A DNA stretch of 64,000 nucleotides, taken from NCBI GenBank assembly GCA_002692855.1, contig NZMJ01000012.1, positions 130,506 to 194,505 of the forward strand. The letters are read 5' to 3'. The translations under genes were made by a program, and so were the position numbers. The notes beneath the pieces are model-generated. The model saw only the letters and a program-made list of their open reading frames with translations. It ran no database searches and was not told the DNA's origin. The stretch is from Maricaulis sp. (GTDB lineage: Bacteria > Pseudomonadota > Alphaproteobacteria > Caulobacterales > Maricaulaceae). Below, piece after piece: positions 41,070-49,923 of this stretch. Positions within the stretch are counted from its first letter, which is position 1, and each line of letters starts with the position of its first letter.

Positions 41070-41088
41070 ACACCTTCTTGAATGGTGT
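41070..41088 (+). promoter_or_regulatory. Possible operator before the Met/Cys-rich small gene
   Basis: ACACC (41070-41074) and GGTGT (41084-41088) form an inverted repeat with a 9-nt spacer 25-43 bp before the small gene. It could be an operator of a metal regulator. There is no clear -35/-10 pair, so this is weak. Confidence 0.25.
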
Positions 41089-41112
41089 CCGCGATGCTAG
41101 GGTGCCATCTTC

Positions 41113-41523
41113 GTGAATGGACCGGAATCCGTGCTGAACCCAGCCTCCATAATTTTCTCTGCCCTCCGGGTATTGAGTGCGGCACTTCTGGCAGCCGCCC
41201 TTTCCATTGGGCCCGTCTCGGATGCCGACGCGGCGCCTGAGGATGGAGGCATGGCCGGGATGGAGACCATGTGCGAACACGAGATGTCCGATCCGGACAT
41301 GCCGCAATCCATGCCGATGGAAGACTGCGAGGGATCGGGCGAGTGTTGCGACGCCTGCCAGATGGCGGACTGCCCGCTGGTTGCGGGATCGCCAACCTGT
41401 CCGCTTCCTCAGAACGTTACGATCGGCCGGGTCTCGTTGCCTGGATTGACGCGCCTTGCGTTATCTGACGATCGTTTCGCCTCGATTGCCTACCTGACTC
41501 CCAGACGACCTCCCCGAATCTGA
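41113..41523 (+). CDS. Small exported Met/Cys-rich protein before the CusCBA-like genes
   Basis: A 136-residue protein with an N-terminal hydrophobic segment (LSAALLAAALSIG) and then a stretch rich in Met, Cys, His and Asp (CEHEMSDPDMPQSMPMEDC, then CCDACQMADC). This composition suits Cu(I)/Ag(I) binding in the periplasm. It resembles small copper-resistance leader proteins in position, but no family can be assigned firmly. A short hairpin follows, and then the CusC-like gene. Confidence 0.6.
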   Translation: MNGPESVLNPASIIFSALRVLSAALLAAALSIGPVSDADAAPEDGGMAGMETMCEHEMSDPDMPQSMPMEDCEGSGECCDACQMADCPLVAGSPTCPLPQNVTIGRVSLPGLTRLALSDDRFASIAYLTPRRPPRI

Positions 41524-41528
41524 TTCCT

Positions 41529-41549
41529 GCGCCGTTTCACAGGCGCTTT
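41529..41549 (+). terminator. Weak hairpin before the CusC-like gene
   Basis: GCGCC (41529-41533) pairs with GGCGC (41542-41546), followed by only three T residues. It mirrors the hairpin at 34957 in position. It is too weak to call a terminator with confidence; an attenuator-like role is possible. Confidence 0.3.
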
Positions 41550-41577
41550 CGACGAATCATTTTCGAGGAGATACCCC

Positions 41578-42810
41578 ATGTTTTCGAACCTCATGCTGGC
41601 GGCGCTGATCGGCGCCGGCCTTCAATCGGCGTCGCCCGGTCCATTGAGCCTCGCGGAAGCCATCCATATAGCTCGGCAACAGCCCGATCCTTCCGTGTCC
41701 CGGTATGACGCTGCCGAGCGTGCAGCCCGTCATCGCGGCGAGGCGGCGGCGGTTCTGCCCGACCCGGTCGTCTCGGCGGCGATCACGAACCTGCCCCTTA
41801 CGACGCTGGACCCATCAGGCGATCCAATGTCTCAACTGCGCCTGTCGCTCCGGCAGATGTTTCCAAGAGGTGACAGCCTGCGACTCGCCCGCTCGCAAGA
41901 ACGGGCCCGGGCACGCGAGGAGCGTGCGCGCCGCGATCTAGCCCTGCGAGAGATCGTTCTCGACGTCCGCAGCAACTGGCTGGAACAACGCTATTGGGAA
42001 TTGGCGAGGGAACAGACTCTGCAGCGTCTTTCAACGCTCGAGGGTCTCTCCGGTGTCCTGCTTGCCGCTTACGCCGCCGGACGTGAAAACAGTCATGAGG
42101 TGATCCGGTCCGATCTCGAAACGCAAATCCTGCAAAGCCGGCTCACAGAGATCGATCAACAGGCAGACATGGCTCGCGCCAGGCTGGCCCGCTATCTCGG
42201 AGACGATGCACTCCATCGACCTGCCTCAATGTCGGACGTGCGTCTGCCTGCTCTTCCGGACGGGCAGGAGGCGTTGTCGTCTCTGGCGCGCCATCCGGCC
42301 GTCGCCATCATCGATGCCCGGATCGAAGCACACGAAACCGGCGTGGAACTGGCAGAGCAACAATACCACCCCGCCTGGGGTGTCGAGGCCGGATACGGCC
42401 TCCGCTTCGGGCGCTCCGATACCGCCACGATTGGTGTCAGTTTCGAGATGCCTCTCTTCGAGCGGACACGCCAGGACGAAACGGTGCTCGCCGCTCGCGA
42501 CGAGGTCGCCGCCGCGGAGTATTCCCGCCAGGCCCTGCTTCTTGATCTGCGCCGCACACTCCAGATCGAGCAAGCGCGTATCGACAGGTTAGATGCAGCC
42601 ATCGCGTTGCAGCGATCCGGGATCATCCCAGCAGCTCGGGAAACTCGGGAGGCTGTGCTTCTCGCCTACGAAAACCAGACGGCCGACTACTCGGAACTGG
42701 TCCGGTCTGAACTCGCCCTCCTCGATGCCGAACTCACCTTGTTTCGGCTTGAAACCGACCGGAGCGTCGCTGCGTCCCAAATTCTTTACCTGACGGGAGA
42801 TGTCCAATGA
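41578..42810 (+). CDS. CusC-like outer-membrane efflux protein
   Basis: A 410-residue TolC-family protein with a short hydrophobic N-terminal signal and no lipobox. The internal repeats are visible at LPDPVVSAAITNLPL and in the second half. A CGAGGAGATACC ribosome site precedes the ATG. It is the first gene of the CusCBA-like pump, and its stop overlaps the adaptor gene start by 4 nt. Confidence 0.88.
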   Translation: MFSNLMLAALIGAGLQSASPGPLSLAEAIHIARQQPDPSVSRYDAAERAARHRGEAAAVLPDPVVSAAITNLPLTTLDPSGDPMSQLRLSLRQMFPRGDSLRLARSQERARAREERARRDLALREIVLDVRSNWLEQRYWELAREQTLQRLSTLEGLSGVLLAAYAAGRENSHEVIRSDLETQILQSRLTEIDQQADMARARLARYLGDDALHRPASMSDVRLPALPDGQEALSSLARHPAVAIIDARIEAHETGVELAEQQYHPAWGVEAGYGLRFGRSDTATIGVSFEMPLFERTRQDETVLAARDEVAAAEYSRQALLLDLRRTLQIEQARIDRLDAAIALQRSGIIPAARETREAVLLAYENQTADYSELVRSELALLDAELTLFRLETDRSVAASQILYLTGDVQ

Positions 42811-44411
42811 ATCCGTCAATCCTTCGCGCCTTGGCGTTTGCCGCCGCAGGCGCTGTCATTACGCTCGCGGTTATTTATGGCGCAGGGCGCTTCTTCGGGT
42901 CCTCGCCGACGATGACCGAACCAGATTCCGCCCAGAGCGAAATTCTCTACTGGGTTGCGCCAATGGACCCGACATACCGGCGTGACGAACCCGGATTATC
43001 ACCCATGGGTATGGAGCTGGTGCCTGTCTATGCTGACTCCGATTCCGGCGGCGACGAGGACGGGCTCCGAATCGACCCGGCTGTCGCCAACAATATCGGC
43101 GTGCGCACGGACATCGTCCGGCGCACGGATTTCAGCCGCGAGATCCGCGCCGTCGGTTATGTGAGGCCGATCGACGCTTCCACGGTCGCTATCAATGTGC
43201 GTGCCGAGGGCTGGATCGAAACCCTTCCGGTCTCGGCTGTCGGAGACCAGGTCCAGGCCGGCGACGCTCTGTTCACCCTGTACTCACCGGCGATCGCAAC
43301 GGCGCAGGGCGAATTCCTTCAGGCACAGCGCACAGAGAGAACGGCACTGATCTCCGCCTCGCGGTCCCGCTTGCGCGCGCTCGGACTGTCATCGGCACAG
43401 ATCGGCGCGCTGACGGCGCGAGGCGCCGTTCAGGACCGTCTTCCGGTTTATTCCAGCCATTCTGGCGTTGTGACGGAACTGAGTGTTCGTGAAGGCCAGT
43501 ATGTGCGCCCCGGGGACCCGATCATGACAATCGCGGACCTGTCGGACATCTGGGTCGTTCTCGACGTGTTCGAGCACCACGCAAGCGACGCGCGTCCGGG
43601 TCAGTCCGTGCTCGTCACCACTCCGTCCCTGCCGGCGAGGCAATGGCGTGGTGAAATCGAATATGTCTACCCCACCGTCGATCCGCAAACGCGAACCATC
43701 CGGGTTCGCAGCCGCATCGCGAACCGCGACGGAGACCTTCGCCCCGGCATGTTCGTCAACGCAGTGCTGTCCGCGCAACCCCGGACAGGTGTGCTGTCGG
43801 TTTCACGCGAGGCCGTCATCACGACCGCCCGTTCACAGCGCGTGATTGTTCTGACCGGCGAGGACAGGTTTATTCCCGCGCGTGTTGAAACGGGCATGGA
43901 GTCTGGAGGGCGCACGGAGATTCTGTCCGGTCTATCCGAAGGCGAAACCATTGTCGTTTCAGGACAATTTCTGCTGGATTCCGAGGCAAGTCTTCAGGGC
44001 GCCATCCTCAGGATGACCCCGCCCGGGCCGACCGGCGACAGCGCTCGGCCACTCGACGAGCAACCGTCTCCCATGAGCATGCCTGATCCTTCCGCAGCTT
44101 CCCCGGGCAGTGGCGGAGCGTCGGACGGGGGCGACATGAATATGGAAATGCCAGGAGCCCGCGATGGTGATGTAGACGGCGTGGGAGCTGTGATCTCGGT
44201 CATGCCGCAGCACGGCATGGTGACGCTCGCCCACGAGCCGATACCGGCCCTGTCCTGGCCTGCCATGGAGATGGCGTTCACTGCTGCGCAGGGGGTCGAG
44301 CTTTCCGGTTTGGCACCCGGTGACCGTGTTCGGTTCACCCTAGTGAACGACGAAGGGCGATGGCTGATCTCGCATATCGTGCCCGACTCCGATGAGGAGG
44401 GCGGGCAATGA
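42807..44411 (+). CDS. CusB-like adaptor with fused CusF-like domain
   Basis: A 534-residue adaptor. It has an N-terminal membrane anchor, a heavy-metal-binding segment (YWVAPMDPTYRRDEPG, then LSPMGMELVPVY, like the Met site at the CusB N-terminus), the barrel-sandwich and coiled-coil core, a Met/Asp/Gly-rich linker, and a C-terminal CusF-like domain. In the latter, His476, Trp484, Met487 and Met489 occur in HEPIPALSWPAMEM, with the spacing of CusF His36/Trp44/Met47/Met49. CusF is a Cu(I)/Ag(I) chaperone that delivers metal to CusB; fusing them would tether the chaperone. Confidence 0.92.
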   Translation: MNPSILRALAFAAAGAVITLAVIYGAGRFFGSSPTMTEPDSAQSEILYWVAPMDPTYRRDEPGLSPMGMELVPVYADSDSGGDEDGLRIDPAVANNIGVRTDIVRRTDFSREIRAVGYVRPIDASTVAINVRAEGWIETLPVSAVGDQVQAGDALFTLYSPAIATAQGEFLQAQRTERTALISASRSRLRALGLSSAQIGALTARGAVQDRLPVYSSHSGVVTELSVREGQYVRPGDPIMTIADLSDIWVVLDVFEHHASDARPGQSVLVTTPSLPARQWRGEIEYVYPTVDPQTRTIRVRSRIANRDGDLRPGMFVNAVLSAQPRTGVLSVSREAVITTARSQRVIVLTGEDRFIPARVETGMESGGRTEILSGLSEGETIVVSGQFLLDSEASLQGAILRMTPPGPTGDSARPLDEQPSPMSMPDPSAASPGSGGASDGGDMNMEMPGARDGDVDGVGAVISVMPQHGMVTLAHEPIPALSWPAMEMAFTAAQGVELSGLAPGDRVRFTLVNDEGRWLISHIVPDSDEEGGQ

Positions 44412-47400
44412 TCACGTCACTCATCCACTGGTCGATCCGCAATCGCGTGATGGTTCTCCTGGCGTCGCTCTTTCTGGCGGTGGCCGGACTGTGGTCGATG
44501 CAAAGAACGCCGCTCGATGCAATCCCGGATCTTTCCGATGTTCAGGTCATCATCAAGACGACCTACCCCGGACAGACCCCTCAGGTGGTCGAGGATCAGG
44601 TGACCTATCCGCTCACAACCGCCATGCTGTCGGTTCCTGGCGCGGTGACAGTGCGGGGATATTCCTTCTTCAACGACAGCTATGTCTACGTGATCTTCGA
44701 AGAAGGGACCGATCTTTACTGGGCCCGCTCGCGGGTACTTGAATATCTCAGCCAGGTCGCCCCTAACCTGCCCAGCGAGGCCAGCCCCGCTCTCGGGCCC
44801 GATGCCACTGGGGTGGGGTGGATATACCAATACGCCCTGATTGATCGTTCAGGGCGGCATGATCTTTCCCAGCTGCGCTCCATCCAGGACTGGTTCCTGC
44901 GCTATGAACTCCAGACAATCGAGGGAGTCTCCGAAGTCGCCTCGATCGGCGGAATGGTGCGGCAATACCAGGTCGTGGTTGACCCCGACCGGCTCCGCGC
45001 CCTCTCCATCCCGCTCTCGGACGTGCGGCGCGCCATTGAACGCGGCAACCGTGAAAGCGGCGGCCGTGTGCTCGAAATGGCGGAAGCCGAATACATGGTC
45101 CGGGCGTCAGGCTATCTGACAGGCGAAGACGACATCCGCGCCATCCCTGTCTCGATGGCTGAAAATGGCGTGCCCATCCTTCTGTCGGATATCGCAACGG
45201 TACGCACCGGGCCGGAACTGCGCCGGGGCGTCGGAGAGCTCAATGGCGAGGGCGAAGTGGCCGGCGGCGTCGTGATCATGCGCTATGGCGAGAATGCCCT
45301 GGCCACGATTGAGCGGGTCGAACATCGCCTTGAACAGCTGCAAGCCTCTCTGCCGGAAGGTGTCGAAATCGTCGTCACCTATAACCGGGCAGGACTGATC
45401 GAGCGCGCCGTCGAGACGCTGCGTGAAAAGCTGCTTGAGGAATTCTTGATCGTTGCCTTGGTCTGCGCGGTCTTTCTCTTCCACCTGCGCTCGTCACTTG
45501 TGGTGGTCCTCAGTCTGCCGCTCGGCATTCTGGCAGCCTTCATCGTCATGCACCTCCAGGGCATCAACGCGAACATCATGTCACTCGGCGGAATTGCGAT
45601 CGCCATTGGCGCGATGGTCGATGCAGCGATCGTCATGATCGAAAATTTCCACAAGCATGTGGAACGAACGCCGCTCACACGGGACAATCGCTGGCGGATC
45701 GTCGCCGATTCAACGGCTGAGGTCGGTCCCGCGCTGTTCTTCTCCCTGCTGATCATCACCTTCAGCTTCATTCCCATCTTCGCGCTGGAAGCACAGGAAG
45801 GCCGTTTGTTCCATCCGCTGGCATTCACCAAGACCTATGCCATGGCGGCCGCAGCGGGCCTGTCTGTCACCCTTGTGCCGGTCTTGATGGGGTATCTGAT
45901 CCGAGGCCGGATCACCCCGGAACACGCCAATCCTGTGAACCGGGTCCTGACCGCCGGTTATCGGCCATTTCTGGGAACTGCCCTGCGCCACCCCGGCGTC
46001 ACTCTGGTTTTCTCGGCAGCGCTTGTCCTCACGATGGCGATTCCTCTCGCGCGGTTGGGCAGCGAGTTCATGCCGGATCTCGACGAAGGCGACCTCCTTT
46101 ACATGCCAAGCGCCTACCCCGGCGTTTCCGTCAGTGAGGCGGCCGAGATCCTGCAGCAGACGAACCGGCTGATCATGACTGTCCCCGAAGTACTGACGGT
46201 TCACGGGAAGGCGGGTCGGGCCGATACTGCGACCGACCCGGCGCCGCTGACGATGATCGAGACCACGATCCAGCTTCGGCCCCGCAGCGAATGGCGCCCC
46301 GGGTTAACGATGGATGATATCCGCAGTGAGCTGGATTCCATCGTACAGGTCCCCAGCCTCACCAATGTGTGGATCATGCCGATCCGCAACCGGATCGACA
46401 TGCTGGCGACAGGCATCAAGACTCCGGTCGGCATCAAGATCGCCGGACCCGATCTCGACGTCATCGCCGATCTCGGGACCCAGGTTGAAGACATCATCGC
46501 CGGAATTCCCGGAACCGCTTCTGTCTATGCAGAACGGGTGACCGGGGGGCGCTTCATCGACATTGAGGTCAACCGCTCCGAGGCAGCGCGCTTCGGCATG
46601 AATATCGAAGACGTGCATGACATCGTGCGGACCGCCATTGGCGGCATGACGATCACCCAGACGGTGGAAGGGCGCGAACGGTACCCGGTGAATCTGCGGT
46701 ATCCGGCCGACTACCGCGGCTCGCTCCAGGAATTGAGGGATCTTCCCGTTATCACGCCTTCAGGCGCGGAAATCCCGCTTGGTCGTATCGCGGGCATTTC
46801 CGTGTCCGACGGACCTGGTGTGATCCGCAGCGAAAATGCGCGGCTGAATGGCTGGGTCTATATCGACATCACCGGTGTCGATATCGGGTCTTATGTTCGC
46901 GAAGCGCGTGCGGCGATCGAAAGGGAGCTCGAGCTTCCAGCGGGTTATTCGCTGCGATGGTCCGGGCAGTACGAGTTCATGCAGAGAGCGCAGGCCCGCC
47001 TCTCTCTTGTCGTGCCCGTGACGCTTGGCGTCATTGTCCTCCTGCTGTTCCTGAATTTCAGGCGGATGATGCCAGTTTTGTTGATCCTCGGAACACTCCC
47101 CTTGGCGCTGACAGGGGGGCTCTGGTTCCTGCATGTTCTGGACTACAGGCTTTCGGTGGCCGCCGGTGTCGGGTTCATAGCGCTCGCGGGCGTGGCCGTT
47201 GAGATCGGTGTGATCATGCTGGTCTATCTTGAGCAGGCTCTGAAGGCCCGCCGCGCCTTATGCGTAGAAGAAGGCCGCGAATTCACTCATCAGGACCTGC
47301 GGCAGGCCGTTATTGACGGCGCTCTGCTACGTATCCGGCCGGTCATCATGACGGTCTCGGTCGTGATCGCCGGGCTTCTGCCAATCATGTTCGGAGACGG

Positions 47401-47569
47401 AACGGGGTCGGAAGTCATGAGGCGCATCGCAGCGCCGATGATCGGCGGAATGGCCAGCGCGACCGGGCTGGCCCTGCTTGTCCTGCCAACAGCCTTCTTG
47501 TTGTGGCAGGGCGTCCTGTTGCGTCGCGAGCGCCGACAGCAACCCTCCGGGGCCGTTGAGGCTGAATGA
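44408..47569 (+). CDS. cusA: CusA-like monovalent metal RND transporter
   Basis: A 1,053-residue HME-type RND. The TM4 signature GAMVDAAIVMIEN holds Asp405, as in E. coli CusA. The periplasmic Met triad is conserved at Met566 (LLYMPS), Met616 (LTMIETT) and Met665 (RIDMLATG), with spacings 50 and 49, equal to Met573/623/672 of CusA. Cu(I)/Ag(I) export is therefore likely. It overlaps the CusB-CusF adaptor by 4 nt. Confidence 0.94.
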   Translation: MITSLIHWSIRNRVMVLLASLFLAVAGLWSMQRTPLDAIPDLSDVQVIIKTTYPGQTPQVVEDQVTYPLTTAMLSVPGAVTVRGYSFFNDSYVYVIFEEGTDLYWARSRVLEYLSQVAPNLPSEASPALGPDATGVGWIYQYALIDRSGRHDLSQLRSIQDWFLRYELQTIEGVSEVASIGGMVRQYQVVVDPDRLRALSIPLSDVRRAIERGNRESGGRVLEMAEAEYMVRASGYLTGEDDIRAIPVSMAENGVPILLSDIATVRTGPELRRGVGELNGEGEVAGGVVIMRYGENALATIERVEHRLEQLQASLPEGVEIVVTYNRAGLIERAVETLREKLLEEFLIVALVCAVFLFHLRSSLVVVLSLPLGILAAFIVMHLQGINANIMSLGGIAIAIGAMVDAAIVMIENFHKHVERTPLTRDNRWRIVADSTAEVGPALFFSLLIITFSFIPIFALEAQEGRLFHPLAFTKTYAMAAAAGLSVTLVPVLMGYLIRGRITPEHANPVNRVLTAGYRPFLGTALRHPGVTLVFSAALVLTMAIPLARLGSEFMPDLDEGDLLYMPSAYPGVSVSEAAEILQQTNRLIMTVPEVLTVHGKAGRADTATDPAPLTMIETTIQLRPRSEWRPGLTMDDIRSELDSIVQVPSLTNVWIMPIRNRIDMLATGIKTPVGIKIAGPDLDVIADLGTQVEDIIAGIPGTASVYAERVTGGRFIDIEVNRSEAARFGMNIEDVHDIVRTAIGGMTITQTVEGRERYPVNLRYPADYRGSLQELRDLPVITPSGAEIPLGRIAGISVSDGPGVIRSENARLNGWVYIDITGVDIGSYVREARAAIERELELPAGYSLRWSGQYEFMQRAQARLSLVVPVTLGVIVLLLFLNFRRMMPVLLILGTLPLALTGGLWFLHVLDYRLSVAAGVGFIALAGVAVEIGVIMLVYLEQALKARRALCVEEGREFTHQDLRQAVIDGALLRIRPVIMTVSVVIAGLLPIMFGDGTGSEVMRRIAAPMIGGMASATGLALLVLPTAFLLWQGVLLRRERRQQPSGAVEAE

Positions 47570-47817
47570 CCCCAGGCGTTTACTATCGTGACCGACCGGC
47601 CTTGGATTTGCCGTGCAGGAGGCAAGTATCTTGGCATGGGAGGCCATCAGGAGGCCGTGGCAGACTCGGCTTTGATCGCTACCGCCACCTAGACCCTCGC
47701 GACCGGTTCAAAGAAAATCGTAAAGCCGCCCTGGCCGAGTGGCAGCAACTCTATCGCAGCCTTTCCGCGAGCGATGCATTCTGCCTGGCTGAGCGGTTTA
47801 ATGCCTGGCCTTGCTGA
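47566..47817 (+). CDS. Possible small protein coupled to the end of cusA
   Basis: An 83-codon frame whose ATG overlaps the cusA stop (ATGA). Its second half (RFKENRKAALAEWQQLYRS, then LSASDAFCLAERFNAW) looks protein-like and helical, while the first half is Arg/Gly-rich and less convincing. No family is recognised. The 318-bp gap between cusA and the RluA-type gene holds nothing else that I can support. Confidence 0.3.
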   Translation: MTPGVYYRDRPALDLPCRRQVSWHGRPSGGRGRLGFDRYRHLDPRDRFKENRKAALAEWQQLYRSLSASDAFCLAERFNAWPC

Positions 47818-47887
47818 ACGGGGACCGGCTATTTGGGATCGCTGCCAAGATGAGGCGGCACCTGTTGGCATTCGGGCGAAATCTCAC

Positions 47888-48562
47888 ATGACTGATGACA
47901 GTTCGCCGCGCGCCTTTCGGTACGATCCACCTCCGCCAGGGAAATTGCCGGTCATCCATGTCGATGAGCACATCCTGGTGATCGACAAGCCCGCCGGGCT
48001 GCTGACGGTCTCCGGGAAAACGCCTGACCTTGCCGACTGCCTGGACAGGCGCGCCCAGGCCGACTTTCCGACCGCCACGATCATTCACCGCCTCGACAAG
48101 GACACGTCAGGGCTCATCATCCTGGCGCTCTCGCGCTATGCGCACGGCCATATCGGCAAGCAGTTTGAAAAGCGGCAGGTACGTAAGCGCTATGTCGCGG
48201 CCGTCTGGGGGCAGATGGCTCCCGAAACCGGCCGGGTGGATGCACCGGTAAGGTCGGACTGGCCCAACCGTCCCAAACAGCGGATCGACCGGGCGCAGGG
48301 CCGTTCGGCCGTTACCGACTGGCGTGTCATCGAGTCAGGCGAAGCGGTCTCGCGCGTTGAACTGACACCCCTGACCGGGAGAACCCACCAATTGCGGGTC
48401 CATATGGCGCATCTCGGCCACCCCATACTCGGTGACAATCTCTATGCGCATGATGCGGCACTGGCGGCCAGCGACCGGCTTTGCCTGCATGCGGCGGAGC
48501 TGTGCCTGCGTCACCCCGATGGCGGCGCCCCGGTCTGCTTCCGGAGCGCCGTGCCCTTCTAG
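47888..48562 (+). CDS. RluA-family pseudouridine synthase
   Basis: A 224-residue RNA pseudouridine synthase with the RluA motif HRLDKDTSGL (catalytic Asp70), GRTHQLRVHMAHLGHPILGD near the C-terminus, and no S4 domain. The short length fits the RluA subgroup that modifies 23S rRNA and tRNA. The start at 47888 is chosen over the longer frame from 47774. Its stop overlaps the stop of the convergent XRE gene by 3-4 nt. Confidence 0.9.
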   Translation: MTDDSSPRAFRYDPPPPGKLPVIHVDEHILVIDKPAGLLTVSGKTPDLADCLDRRAQADFPTATIIHRLDKDTSGLIILALSRYAHGHIGKQFEKRQVRKRYVAAVWGQMAPETGRVDAPVRSDWPNRPKQRIDRAQGRSAVTDWRVIESGEAVSRVELTPLTGRTHQLRVHMAHLGHPILGDNLYAHDAALAASDRLCLHAAELCLRHPDGGAPVCFRSAVPF

Positions 48563-49014
48563 TCGAACTCGGCGATCTGGCGTTCGTGGCGATGAACCAG
48601 TTCCACCAGCACGACGATCAGGCCGAAACCGGCCATGCCGACAGTCCACCAGATGGCCGGCCACAGCATCACCAGACTCGATTCAACGACACAGATGGCG
48701 GCAAAGACCAGCATGCAGAAGGCGTAGCAGCCGACATTGATCCAGAAGGCGAGGCGGAGATTGGCCAGCTTCCTGGACTTGTTCTGGCGCTCGATCCTTC
48801 GGGCTTCGCTCGCGGCATCAACCGTCAGATCGATGACATCGACACCAAAGGCTGCCGCCAGCGCCATCAGCGATTCCTTCGACGCCTGTTCGCCGGTCTC
48901 GATCCGCTGGATGGTCCGCAAACCGATGCCGGCCACCTCGGCCAGATGCTCTTGCGACCATTGCCGTTCTTCGCGCCAGCGCTTGATCTTGGCAGAATCC
49001 GTTGTGAAAGCCAT
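48559..49014 (-). CDS. XRE-family regulator with 2TM domain
   Basis: A 151-residue protein with an N-terminal XRE helix-turn-helix (residues 9-65: WSQEHLAEVAGIGLRTIQRIETG) and a C-terminal 2TM domain with two hydrophobic segments (FWINVGCYAFCMLVFAAI and WPAIWWTVGMAGFGLIVVLV). The pair should tether the DNA-binding domain to the membrane, so it may respond to envelope state. Targets are not evident; it is divergent from the response regulator at 49279. Confidence 0.85.
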   Translation of the reverse strand: MAFTTDSAKIKRWREERQWSQEHLAEVAGIGLRTIQRIETGEQASKESLMALAAAFGVDVIDLTVDAASEARRIERQNKSRKLANLRLAFWINVGCYAFCMLVFAAICVVESSLVMLWPAIWWTVGMAGFGLIVVLVELVHRHERQIAEFD

Positions 49015-49278
49015 GTCAGTCTCCCTCGGGGATAGGTGTTATCAGACCTCCTCCTCAAACCGCAAAACCACCCTGTCCGGCCACGTCGCCCTTGCGCCAC
49101 TCACACGCCAACGCCCCGCCACGGACCTGCCAGCCGCGTGGGGCACGAGGATCGCGACCGGGCTGGCTGACATTGCGTGCGCGGATTGATCCCGATCCGG
49201 TTGTGATCGCGGCAAGCAAATTGCACTGTGTGTTCCGGTCGCCCGGGCGCGGCACAGGTGACAGGAGACGAACAGCGC

Positions 49279-49923
49279 ATGTCGACGGAACGCCGGATCG
49301 CGGTCGTGGATGACCACCGGATGTTTGCCGATGGCTTCAACGTCCTTCTCGAACAGTCCGGCGAGAACTTCTCGGTCACGGCCTATGACGATCCCATCAC
49401 CTTTCTCGAAGCCTTCTCATCCGGCGAGACATTCGATCTGGTCATTGTCGACCTGATCATGCGCGGCATGAACGGCCTGGCGCTTTTGTCGGCGATCCGG
49501 GCGCGCAAACCCGGGGCGCGTGTCCTGATTCTGTCAGGCATCACCAGCGCGCCTCCGGTCGCGGACATGAAGCAGATGGGCGCGGGCGGTTTCGTCCACA
49601 AATCCGCGAGCATGGAGACGCTGCTCGATGCCGTCAGCACCGTGCTGTCCGGCGGCAGCTATTTCGACGGCGCCAGCAGCACCGGAATTGCGGAGGAGGA
49701 TGAGGACGCGGCACGCGCCCTGAGCGACATGCCGCACCTGGCGCCGCGTCAACTCGACGTCCTGAACCTCATGGGGCAGGGCGAGACCAACAAGATGATC
49801 GCCGAGACCCTGTCGATCAGCGAGAACACCGTGAAGTCCCACATGCGCGCGATATTTGATGCCCTGGGCGTCAGGACGCGGACCGCCTGCGTGCGCAAGG
49901 CGCAGATGCTGGGGCTGATCTAG
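49279..49923 (+). CDS. NarL/LuxR-type response regulator
   Basis: A 214-residue regulator with a receiver domain (Asp58 in LVIVDLIMRGMNG) and a LuxR-type helix-turn-helix (about residues 150-205, with LAPRQLDVLNLMGQGETNKMIAETLSISENTVKSHM spanning it). An AGGAG site at 49263-49267 sets this start over an ATG at 49228. It converges on the hybrid kinase gene with a 4-nt overlap, so the two are likely partners though not one transcript. Confidence 0.92.
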   Translation: MSTERRIAVVDDHRMFADGFNVLLEQSGENFSVTAYDDPITFLEAFSSGETFDLVIVDLIMRGMNGLALLSAIRARKPGARVLILSGITSAPPVADMKQMGAGGFVHKSASMETLLDAVSTVLSGGSYFDGASSTGIAEEDEDAARALSDMPHLAPRQLDVLNLMGQGETNKMIAETLSISENTVKSHMRAIFDALGVRTRTACVRKAQMLGLI

